Positions 11,096 through 21,083 of a DNA stretch of 64,000 nt are shown in pieces. The translations under genes were made by a program, and so were the position numbers. This DNA is from Phocoena phocoena (Eukaryota; Chordata; Mammalia; Artiodactyla; Phocoenidae), in assembly GCF_963924675.1 (NCBI RefSeq), contig NC_089236.1, positions 27,117,319 to 27,181,318 of the forward strand, read 5' to 3'. Position 1 is the first letter of the stretch; every line of letters begins with the position of its first letter. Below the pieces are notes generated by a model, which did not search any database, was not told the origin of the DNA, and saw nothing but the letters and a program-made list of their open reading frames with translations.

Positions 11096-13415
11096 TATAA
11101 TACTTACAGGCTAAATTTGTGACCCAAACGAGTTGTTCAATTTTGCATTTAACATATATTTACAACATGGTGAGATATCCTATATGATGTGTGTGACAGT
11201 TATCCATGTATTGTCTCACAACTGCAAATTCAAGCTTTGTATACCTGTTCTAAATAATAGACTCTGAACATTTTTTCCTTTACAGTGAGCATGATTTTAA
11301 GCTTCGTCGGTAGAGGGCGCTGGAGAAAGGTGGAAAGGGGTTTCTCCTTTTCAGGTTAGGATAAGTGTTATTTTGTTTTTTCTTGCTGCTGACATGCTGT
11401 CTGTCAAGGAGCAGGTGTGTGGGAACATTTAGTGTCACTCTGCCCCATCTGTGCACCCAGAACACCCAATCCCTTGGTGACCATGCTGGCCCAGCCCAGA
11501 GGTTCTCTTCCCTGTTTGTTTGATGTCTGTAAACTAGCTTTGTCTCAGACAATACAAGAAACTTCTTCACTCTTCACTAGGTCTGAACCCTATCCTGGCC
11601 CGCTGGGGCGGGCGGAGTAGCATGGAGGGAAGTATGTCCTTACTTAGGTACATTTTCTTAGCTCTAGGAAAAGACAGAGGAATGCTTCAGAGTACATTTT
11701 AGAGTTCTCTTTCATTTTTACAGTTATGATTCTGTCATAGCTTAATAAGTCTTTATATTAAACTTCCTCTACTTCAGTTACTATGTCTCTCTGTCTCCTG
11801 ATTGGACCCAGACCAATACATAGCCCACATACACTATAATGAAGCACATTTAAAAATTTTGTAATATGTTTTATTTTCTTACTTTGTAAGTAATTACAAT
11901 AGCTGATATGCATATATGTATATATATCATCATGTTTGATCAATACTTCAGTTCAGAATAATGAACTTTATTTGCTCTAGGGAAAAACCATCATATGCAT
12001 ACCAGTCATAGGCTTTACTTCAGTGCATCACAAAGAAAAGTTGTGGTTTTATATTTAAATAAGTATGCCATATTTTCCCACTGTGAGAATGCTATTTTGA
12101 AAAGCAAGTTATAAAAACTATCGCTTTCACTTTACTAATAGGTGACCTGAAAGTCAGAGCCTTTGTAAAATGTACACATTAAAAACACTGAGATTCAATT
12201 CATAAATCTGTGGTCTTCTGTTATTATTTCTGTCAAAGACAAGGAAGAAAGCACAACGCAATTATTTTCTTCAAAATTATGAAAAGAGGTAAATTTTATT
12301 AAAATTTTATTAACACAATTGATTTACAATGTATTTTTAATTATTAGAGTGGTATGACTGCCTGTTAGCTGTTGTACAACAATTGTTCTCTAACCAATCT
12401 GGGACTTGGCATTGGCAGAAAGAGTTTAGATTGGGTAGAAGTGGGACGCTAAACACTAATGCTGACATAAAATCAGCTCTTAGAAATTGTACAAGAACAG
12501 AGTGATGGAAATCCAGCCAGACAGACAAAGCATTTCATCTGGAGAATACAACAGTGCATGCTAGGCAATAATGGATCAAGACAAGTGGACAGAAAGGCAG
12601 GCATTCACACTCATGTCCAGAAAGACAAGCAAGAGTGTAAAGTTAGGTGTTAAGTAACTTTAAGTTAAGGCAGCTAAGTACTAAAGCAAAGAATCTAGAC
12701 AGGATTAAAGAAACACCAAGGAAATTGAAGAGGACTGGCATAATTCTTGCGTCAGGGCTAAAATTTTCAGAATCTAGGAGAATATGGTGGGACTAAAATC
12801 CTAGGTACATAGGGGAGATGGGCAGGAAATCCAAACCAGGACCCTGGCATGAGGTTAAACAAGGGTGGGCGACTCAGCTACTTGACATAGAATGTAGGAT
12901 GGCTTCATCAAAAACAAATCTAGGAAGGAGAATGTGACTGCAAGAAAAGAGTGAAGTTTCCAAGAAGTTACCTCAGTGTTGAAATGCTAATTTACTGGAT
13001 TGGAGTCTTTAAATTCTGTCTGATAAGAATCTTTCTTGATCCTCGTGCTGGATTTGTCAGGATGTCAGTATGAAATTAAATGTTCCTAGTTAAACTTATA
13101 AGAGATGACAGTGAATGTGGCAGAGGAATAGATCAGGGCATAAATCTTCATCACATAAATAATGAATTTATATTTTGAAGTCTACTAAGATTTAAAAATT
13201 CAGCTATGCTTATTTTCTTCATATATGGGCTAAGTCTTAAAATGTTAAATAGTAAAAAAAGAAAAAAGTTAAATAATACAAGACAATGAGATAAAAAGAA
13301 AAAAAAAGAAAGGACTAATAATAAACGTTTGACTTTCATAAAGTTGATTATTTAATATCTAAACATTATAAGATAGCACTATATTTTTAAAAATGCACTT
13401 TGTCAGGACAAAGAG
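11096..13415. other. Unique sequence with one CTCF-like site
   Basis: Mostly unrecognised AT-rich DNA. A local GC-richer patch spans about 11300-11620; it contains a CTCF-core match (11307-11320). ORFs at 11280-11620 on both strands show no known domain. Confidence 0.5.
11307..11320 (+). promoter_or_regulatory. CTCF core-motif match
   Basis: tcggtagagggcgc agrees with the CTCF core CCASYAGRKGGCRS at 12 of 14 positions, including the whole AGRKGGCRS block. It contains a CpG. Sequence match only; occupancy unknown. Confidence 0.35.
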
Positions 13416-13417
13416 GT

Positions 13418-13550
13418 ATAGTGGAAATAAGAATAAGCCATGGATCTTGGCTTCACATCCCTGTCTTCCCCCGTATAATTGCATGAACTTGTGAAAATTA
13501 CTTCATTTCTCCTTGCCATAATTTTTCTGTTAAAGATTTATCTTGTAAAA
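13418..13550 (+). repeat. MIR fragment
   Basis: Order of blocks matches MIR: gtatagtggaaataag, a cttggcttcacatccc block, gaacttgtgaaaattacttcatttctcc, then a tctgttaaa segment. Diverged. Confidence 0.55.
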
Positions 13551-13561
13551 GAGAAGGGTTG

Positions 13562-14082
13562 TGTTCCGGTTATCTATTACTGTGGAACAAATGACCACAA
13601 AAGTTAGTGGTAAAAATCCTACAGTCATTCTATTGTATCTTATAAATTGTGTGGGTCAGGACATCTGGTAGAGATCAGCTGGATACTTCTGCTATTCCAT
13701 GTGACATCATAGAAGTCACTTGATGTTATTCAATTGTTAAACCATCTGGACTAGAAGGCAGAAATTGCTTACTCACATATATGGTGACTTGGAGGGTATA
13801 TCTGAAAGGCTGAGTTCAGTTGGAATTGTCAACAAAATGCCTAATTGTGGCCTCTTCCGTATGGCAGCCTCAAGGTTGAATTCTTACATGGTGGGTCCGT
13901 GTGCCAAGAGAAATTCTTCCAGTGAAGGTGAAAGCTGCATGAAGTTTTATAATCTAGCACCACTTTTACCCTACTCTGTTGGTTGAAGCAGACCCAACCA
14001 AGCACATACTCAAGGTGGGGGACCACAGACCTGAATACCCATGAGAGAAATTTCAAATAATTTGCTTCCATGTTTGAAACCA
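13562..14082 (-). mobile_element. MaLR (MLT1-like) LTR, 3' LTR of a provirus
   Basis: The plus strand reads the antisense of an MLT1-type LTR: ttatctattactgtggaac, a gttagtggtaaaaa block, gtgtgggtcaggac, then gtggcctcttccgtatggcag and acactcaag-like/gaatacc blocks. A second LTR in the same orientation lies at about 16.15-16.60 kb with internal sequence between them. The ORFs here (13765-13986, 13841-14083) are not genes. Confidence 0.7.
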
Positions 14083-14923
14083 CTTAAGTTAATGCCCTGA
14101 CCACAAAATTACTGATCTTTCTTCCTCATGCAAGAACCACCAAAAGTCTCATCCTATTATGCTGTAAAGTTCAGGTTCAAGGTCCTGGATCTCGTCATTG
14201 AAATCATATCTAGCTACAGAAGAATCTCCTTGGCTTTTATGCCTTGGATAAAGTTGCTCTTAGTCTAAAGACTTATGAAATTAAGAGACAATTTATCTGT
14301 TCCCCGTCCACCTAATGTCCAAAGATGAGACAGGCGTAAGTGAACTAGAATAAACACTCCTGTTCTACAAGGGGAAAAATGAGAGACATGTAACCATCAC
14401 TGTCCTGCAGCAATTCTTAAATATAATCTGGTAGATGTGTTCATTTCCCTAATTAAGGCTCAGTCTTGATCTCTGAGTATAATTCTACATGGCTCTTGGT
14501 TTTGGACCTGCTCTCTGAAAACGTCCTAGTCCATACACAGTAATGTAGCTTTTTCCATAAAATCTAGTTTCCTTAAAATCCAGTTTTCTTAGATTTTTTT
14601 CCCTGCTTAGAGAATTTGGGGCTTCTCAATTTTTTTTCTATTCTTTCTGTCCCTCTCAATCTATGCTAATATAATTCCTTTAAAATCTTGTGAGTCTCTT
14701 GTGTATCAGTTCCTAATCTATCCCATTAGACAAAACCATATCCATGAATCTATTTAAGATAAATTATTCTCTAACTTTGTGATAAAAGAAATTTTCACAT
14801 ATTGGGTATGGGGAAGTCATTCTGGCTTATACATGAGTTAACTTAAATTTTATGCTAACTAGAATAGCCTACTTGTGGCCTCTCAAACACATATTATACA
14901 TCTGCTTTAATTATTGAAGAAAA

Positions 14924-14936
14924 GGTCACATTGACC
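14924..14936. promoter_or_regulatory. Perfect oestrogen-response-element palindrome
   Basis: ggtcacattgacc is the exact ERE consensus GGTCAnnnTGACC with a 3-bp spacer; the base on the left (a) also fits AGGTCA. It sits at the upstream edge of the LTR-like block that follows. Motif only; no evidence of use. Confidence 0.5.
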
Positions 14937-15303
14937 AGAAGTAAAGAATGTCCATGTTAAAAATAAAGATTAAATGTCTCCCTTCCTGGGATGCCAATGC
15001 TGGTACTCCTTCAATGATAACACTCCCTTCCCAGGTGCCAAGTTCATACTGAGTTTGTGTACGTGCTGATCTTTCTGTTTTTTTTTGTTTGTTTGTTGTT
15101 GAAACCTTGAAGGAATGTATCCTTGACTTCTTTGATATTCTTTTTTCTGACAAGATATAAAACTGTTATGAAAACCATGCTTCTCCAGAGCAGTTCTTCA
15201 GAGTTATCTAGGAGGGTCTTCCAGGCCATAGCCCTCAGTTTGGCTTCAATAAAATGCTTTTCTATTCCTATTATAGATTATTTATTGATTATTTTCATCA
15301 ACA
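14932..15303 (+). mobile_element. Putative LTR-like insertion in the MaLR internal region
   Basis: Plus-strand promoter/poly-A layout: a TATA-like gatataaaac near 15154, then gagttatctaggagggtcttcc, and an aataaaa signal near 15249, ending tcatcaaca. This arrangement (TATA, about 95 bp, AATAAA) is that of a retroviral LTR R region. The boundaries, family and target duplication are not clear, so it could also be part of the MaLR internal sequence. Confidence 0.4.
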
Positions 15304-15385
15304 TTGGTTTTCCTGTGAGATTGCTCTTTGACTATGCACTAAGCACTATTGTCTGTCTGAGGGCATCTATATGGCATGCCCTTGT

Positions 15386-15599
15386 TTTGTTTTTTTTTTT
15401 TTTTTTGCGGTACGCAGGCCCTCTCACCGTTGTGGCCTCTCCTGTTGCGGAGCACAGGCTCCGGACATGCAGGCTCAGCAGCCATGGCTCACGGGCCTAG
15501 CCGCTCCGTGGCATGTGAGATCTTCCCAGACCGGGGCACGAACCCGTGTCCCCTGCATCGGCAGGCGGACTCCCAACCACTGCGCCACCAGGGAAGCCC
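15386..15599 (-). mobile_element. CHR-type SINE, antisense
   Basis: T-run, then gcggtacgcaggccctctcac through gccaccagggaagcccc. Near-consensus, so a fairly young copy. No convincing flanking duplication. Three overlapping open frames (within 15123-15627) derive from it. Confidence 0.92.
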
Positions 15600-16146
15600 C
15601 CTTTTTCTTTTTGTAACTAAGATATAGACTTAAATCCTTCTGAAGTCCTAACCAAGGACCTTATGACCACAGCCTGGATTCACTGAGGCTGTGTTCTCCT
15701 CAAAGTGCCCCAAATTTGATCTTTAGCCTGAGACTGTCTCCTACTTTGAGGAGAACTTGCTGCCTGGAGAGGCTGTCCAAAGTCTTTTACATTAACTCCA
15801 TATTCTATAAACAATTGATTATTTATTCCATCTCTCTTTTCTCTCCTTTAGGTAGACAGCTGGAAGAAACCAGGTGGCACCTTCAAAATTTTGCCCAGAA
15901 ATCATCTTAGCTCTATTATCAAGTTCATTAAGTATATTTTATATTTCTCAGGTTACGTCGGGTGGCAGTATTACCAAACTTTCTGCCAGCTCCCAGTATA
16001 GTATTTTTTTCAATCTCTGTCAAGTCCTCTATACCAGTTACTTCAAGGCTTTTCAGATTTTTCATGTTGTCTTGTCCGCAAACCAAAGTCACACATTTTA
16101 GATTTTGTAATGTTTTTGTAATGTTAACACCTCACTTCCAGTTACC

Positions 16147-16605
16147 ACATTCTATTTATCTATTGCTACATTAAAGAAAAAAAACTGCACAAACTTAATT
16201 GCCTAAAACAATTATTTTATTATATTTAATAATTTTATGAGAGTAATTTGGCAGCGTTCAAATGGGTGATTCTGCTTTTTCATGTGACTTTGATGGAAGT
16301 CACTCAGGGGTATTCAGATGGCAGATGGGCTGGTATGGAGGGTCCCAAACCAATTCCAGTCGCATGATGCTTCATTGGGAGTGGCAGGAAGGCTAACCTC
16401 AGCTGGAATCATCAACTAGAATTTTTCCACGTGGCCTCTCCAGCATGGCAACCACTTCAGTGTAGTGGAACTTCTTACAGTGTGCCTCAGAGCTTCTGGA
16501 GCAAGCCTTCTAGCTTTCACCTCTTGACAGGAGGAAGGAAAAGAATTTGTGGTCCTGGTTTGAAAATGCCAAAACTGGGCGAAATGATCATTAACATCTT
16601 TTTTT
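16147..16605 (-). mobile_element. MaLR (MLT1-like) LTR, 5' LTR of the same provirus
   Basis: Antisense MLT1 start blocks: ttatctattgctacatt, aacttaattgcctaaaacaa, then a grossly diverged middle, gtggcctctccagcatggc and gaatttgtggtcctgg. Same orientation as 13562-14082. ORF 16431-16643 is not a gene. Confidence 0.65.
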
Positions 16606-17887
16606 TTTTGTTTCTAAGGGGTCTGTTTCAAAGGCAACAATAAAGACTTAGAATGAATATGAAATAAAAGGAAAAACATTTTAACTTTTTATGAGTTATA
16701 AGCATCTAAACCTACTGAAGCATTAAGTAGTCTATATCATTCATCTCACAAAAGATTTAATTCCAAAGATAACTGTAGGTGATAAAGACATATGTAGTTG
16801 ACATCGGATGGAAAATTTCTAAAAATATATAACTTTATATCTGTGTTTCTATAAAAATGGCTGTATTGCTTATCACCTCTTGTGAAATGCTTCATTTTCC
16901 ATGAAAGCCTATAAACAAACCTGAAAAGCATCATTTTTAAAGATGTATTTTCAACTATTTTGATAATATGAAAAAGAGTACCACCTGAGAAGTTTTTAAT
17001 GTAATTCATTATTTAAGATAAAGTTACCAAAATCAATAAATGATATTCTCCTCTTGATATGGTTCTATGTGGTACCTGAAGTAATAAATCCATAGAGATT
17101 GGAATCATCTCAGAGAGCATCTTGACTAAATCCTTTCTGTCACAGATGAAAGAAGAGCCCTAGAGGGACTGTGAAGCTTGTCCAAGGGCTCTTATCTGGT
17201 TAATGGGTAGAGTCAGGAGCTCTTTCTATGACCATGGTGCTAATAGTTACAACAGTACCCTTGAGAGAAATAAGCTTCTCAAATGATATGACTATTCCCT
17301 TGCAGTTTATGCTTTCATTAATTTTCTTGAACAAATCTTCATTCATCTGTTGTACATAATTTTTAGACCCACCTTATTAAGTTTGAAATAAATTCTAATC
17401 AGGCTGAATTAGTAAAAATGAAGTTTCATCATTTTAAATAATAGTAACATTGTAAGCATATTTCTAAAAATAGTGAGAAATTATAAAGAAAAAGTGTTTA
17501 TTGCTTTATTTCTTTCATTCAGTAATTAAGGAATCACAGATTTTCTGCATGAGATGTTATTTTAAAGGCTATCTCCCTTTTGACTCAATTTGGAAATATT
17601 TTCTTAACCACTCTGAAATACAAGCATACCATGTAGGTTTGAATACTTCCAGTGATCAGTTGCTCATTGTTTATGGGGGGGGAAAGAAAAGAGAATCTTT
17701 GGTATAACAATTGTAATTATTATTATATTCTACCTTATAAAAATATCTGTCTCTAATCAGTTTTTTAATCTATTTCTTTTGGTCTATGTGCCATCACGAA
17801 ATATGTCAAAATCCTTTTTTAGATGAACATCTCCAAATATTTGAAGAAAAGTGTCAAGTTGTGACTAAATGTTTTATAATTTAAATA
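16606..17887. other. Unique AT-rich sequence, nothing recognised
   Basis: No repeat or gene identified; ORFs at 16746-17009 and 17501-17707 have no recognisable motif. Confidence 0.5.
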
Positions 17888-17889
17888 TA

Positions 17890-18404
17890 CAGTAGTCCCC
17901 CCTTATCCATGGGGAATGTGTTCCAAGACTCTCAGTGGATGCCTGAAACTTCTAGTCGTACTGATTCCTATGCATACTCTGTTTTTTCCTATACATACAT
18001 ACCTATGATAAAGTTTAATTTATAAATCAGGTGCAGTAAGACAATATCCAAATTGCCAGCATCATTACTCTTGGGCTTTGGGGACATTATTAAGTAAAAT
18101 ATGGGTATATTTTACAAGCACTGTTATATCAAGATAGTTGATCGGATACCTGAGATGACTACTAAGTGACTTATGGGTGGGTAGAGTATACAGTGTGGAT
18201 ACTCTGGACTAAGGGATGATTCAAATCCCAGGTGGGACCAACCTAGGGGGCACAAGATTTCATCCCACTACTTAGAATGATGTGCAATTTAAAACTTATG
18301 AATTGCTTATTTCTGGAATTTTGTGTTTAATATTTTCTGACCATGGTTGACCTTGGGTAACTGAAATTACAGAAAGTGAAACCATAGATAAGGGGGGAAT
18401 GCTG
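17890..18404 (-). mobile_element. Tigger1-type DNA transposon, internally deleted
   Basis: Ends are inverted repeats: cagtagtccccccttatcc on the left, and accatagataaggggggaat...gctg on the right. The dinucleotide TA flanks both ends (17888-17889, 18405-18406), the expected TA target duplication of Tc1/mariner-Tigger elements. Minus-strand sequence just inside keeps the start of the transposase frame (ATG at 18085-18087, running toward about 18045), then jumps to the 3' end. About 515 bp remain, so nearly all of the transposase is gone and the copy is non-autonomous. Confidence 0.85.
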
Positions 18405-18406
18405 TA

Positions 18407-19235
18407 AACAATTTTCTCAATTAGAAAAGATTCTAAAATAGTATATACACACATGGATGAGGATAAGCTAAACTGGGCACCCAGCTAAAAGGACAGTGTT
18501 ATAGACCTCATTTGTTTTGCTTCTGTCCCATTTCTCTGTATTCTTCTCATAGTGTGAATTTATCTGCTTGAATTTACTTCTTTATTTAAAATACCTTCAT
18601 GCTGTGTCTGTAGTTATATAAAACTAACACATATGTATGTATATATATGAAATTATTGTATTTGCTTGATATTGTACACAAAGAAGGCAATATTTTATCA
18701 TAGCAAGTGTTGAAAAAGAAGGACTTTTAAAATTCTCATGTTTAGATGATATGCCTCAAGATACCACATTATCTTTATAATCACAACATTATAAATTACT
18801 GACTGGATGAAATTCTTGTGACTAAACAAACTGGGGGCAAACTTGCATTTGTAGGACCACACTTCTAATTACTTCTTATGCTTTTTTTTAATAAGTGGGT
18901 TTTCATTTTGATAGAAGGAAAGAAGTTTTGAACTGAACATAATAGAGTGCACCCATAAAACCTACATAATTATCAGTGAAAGTTTTTCCTTTGTGTAGAT
19001 ACGAGGTGTTTGCATTGCCTGCTCCCTTATTGCTACCAGCATTATGGAGTCATTCCCTTTATTAAGACTTTATAATACCAGCTGACCTTTGTCCTCATTA
19101 CATCATCCAGGAAGGTCAAGAATATAGTGGATTGAAAGATGAGTTCAATTATAGTAATGCCCTCAGTTACTCTGTGTGTACTGTGCTTTCCTAAGTCAAC
19201 TGCATTCATCCTTGGTATATATACTCCTTTTTTTA
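18407..19235. other. Unique AT-rich sequence, nothing recognised
   Basis: No repeat or gene identified. Confidence 0.5.
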
Positions 19236-20125
19236 AATTATTTTTTTTATTGGAGTATAGTTGATTTATAATGCTGTGTTAGTTTCTGCTATACAGCAAA
19301 GTGAATCAGTTATACATATACATATATCCACTCTTTTTTAGATTCTACTCCCATATAAGTCATGACAGAGTATTGAGTAGAGCTCCCTGTGCTATGCAGT
19401 AGGTCCTTATTTGTTATCGATTTTATATATTATAGTATGTATACATCAATCCCAATCTCCCAATTTATTCCTTCCCCTGCTTCCCCCCTCAGTAACCATA
19501 CATTTATTTTCTGTATCTGTGACTCTACTTCTGTTTTATAAATATGTTCATTTGTACCATTTTTTTAGATTCCACATATAAGCGATATCATATATTTGTC
19601 TTTCTCTGTTTGACTTACTTTACTCAGTATGATAATCTCTAGGTCCATCCAAGTTGCTGCAAATGGCATTATTTTGTTCTTTTTTATGACTGAGTAATAG
19701 TCTATTGTATATTCATACCACATCTTTACCCATTCCTCCATCGATGGACATTTAGCTTACTTCCATGTCCCGTCTATTGTAAATAGTGCTGCAATGAACA
19801 TTGGGGTACATGTATCATTTTTTTTTTAAGATTTTTTTGATGTGGACCATTTTTAACATCTTTATTGAATTTGTCACAATATTGTTTCTTTTTTTTGTTT
19901 TGGTTTTTTGGCCACGAGGCATGTGGAATCCTAGCTCCCCAACCAGAGATCGAACCCTCACCCCCTGCATTGGAAGGCGAAGTCTCAACCACTGGACCGC
20001 CAGGGAAGTCCCACATGTATCATTTTGAATTATGGTTTTCTCCAGATATATGCCCAGGATTGGGATTCCTGGATCATATGGCAATTCTATTAATCCCATT
20101 TCTCACAGGATTAAGAGGTATTATC
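19236..20125 (-). mobile_element. L1 3' fragment, antisense, split by a SINE
   Basis: Left part (19236-19820) runs from the 3' UTR signature (attggagtatagttgattta, ctatacatatacatatatcc) into the ORF2 C-terminal region (antisense of gactgagtaata and tgtaaatagtgctgcaatga). After the SINE, the L1 resumes at 20013 (tatggttttctccagatata, tgcccaggattgggattcc) and stops near 20125. 5'-truncated. Confidence 0.9.
19821..20012 (-). mobile_element. CHR-type SINE (older form) inside L1
   Basis: Antisense, with the ggttttttggccacgaggcat block of the longer CHR form, then accggaccgccagggaagtcc-type head (here actggaccgccagggaagtcc). Flanked by acatgtatcattt duplications at 19808-19820 and 20013-20025, showing it inserted into the L1. 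Several ORFs (19774-20206) are this SINE. Confidence 0.9.
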
Positions 20126-20689
20126 TCACATGCTTCAGATGAATTTGTCATCTCACATTATGACAGTTCTTTAAGGATAAGGACTTTATTTTATATATCT
20201 TTGTAACTAATCAATGAATCTAGTTTATGAAAAGCAGATAATTCAAATCAATTAGTAAATTTAATCTTAAGGTTTTTAGATTATTTTAAAACATTTTAAA
20301 AATTTGTTGCCTAGAAGTGAACCTGTTACTCTATTTGAGATATAACCTCTGCATAAGACTATTGTATAATTATCTTCCTTAAAAATCTCAAGTACATAAT
20401 TTATTTCACTAACATAAGGATAATATGCATAGATAGTATTTTTGAGTTCATATTATACAAGTCATAGTTAACTAAAATTCTCAGATATTATTTCCATAAT
20501 TATTTTTCATGTCTTTTTATCATCTAACTTTATCAGTTTTCTAAAAATTAAATTTAATACCACTATTCATTCCTGTGTAATTTTCATCCTTGATATTTAT
20601 AGTAATATGACTTACTGTTTGCTTTTATTCTCCACCAAATATTTACTAAGTTTTAAGTATTCCATTCAACATATTTTTTGGGGTGGGGG
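20126..20689. other. Unique AT-rich sequence, nothing recognised
   Basis: No repeat or gene identified with confidence; 20160-20200 faintly resembles an L2 3' end. Confidence 0.4.
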
Positions 20690-21083
20690 GCACTTCTTAA
20701 CATCTTTATTGGAGTATAATTCATTTACAATGGTGTGTTAGTTTCTGCTTTATAACAAAGTAAATGTTATACATATACATATATCCCCATATGTCTTCCC
20801 TCTTGTGTCTCCCTCCCTCCCACCCTCCATATCCCACTGCTCTAGGTAAACAAAGCACCGAGCTAATCTCCCTGTGCTATGTGGCTGCTTCCAAATAGCT
20901 GTCTATTTTACATTTTATATGTATATGTCCATGTCACTCTCTCACCTTGTCCTAGCTTACCCTTCCCCCTCCCCATATCCTCAAGTCCATTCTCTAGTAG
21001 GTCTTCGTCTTTATTCCCATCTTGCCACTAGGTTCTTCATGACCATTTTCTTTTTTTTCTTAGATTCTATATATATATGTGTG

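Larger units (their letters stand above)
14083..16146 (-). mobile_element. MaLR internal region, interrupted by later insertions
   Basis: Lies between two same-orientation MLT1-like LTRs. Next to the right-hand LTR the minus strand reads tggtaactggaagtgaggtg, matching the tggtaccaggagtgggg-type sequence that follows the 5' LTR of MaLR/THE1 elements. No coding domain is visible, as usual for MaLR. Interrupted by an LTR-like sequence (about 14.93-15.30 kb) and a SINE (15.39-15.60 kb). Confidence 0.55.

Noticed and set aside
15123..15627. 125-, 81- and 83-codon ORFs
   Set aside because: Partly the LTR-like block and partly the antisense SINE; no host domain.
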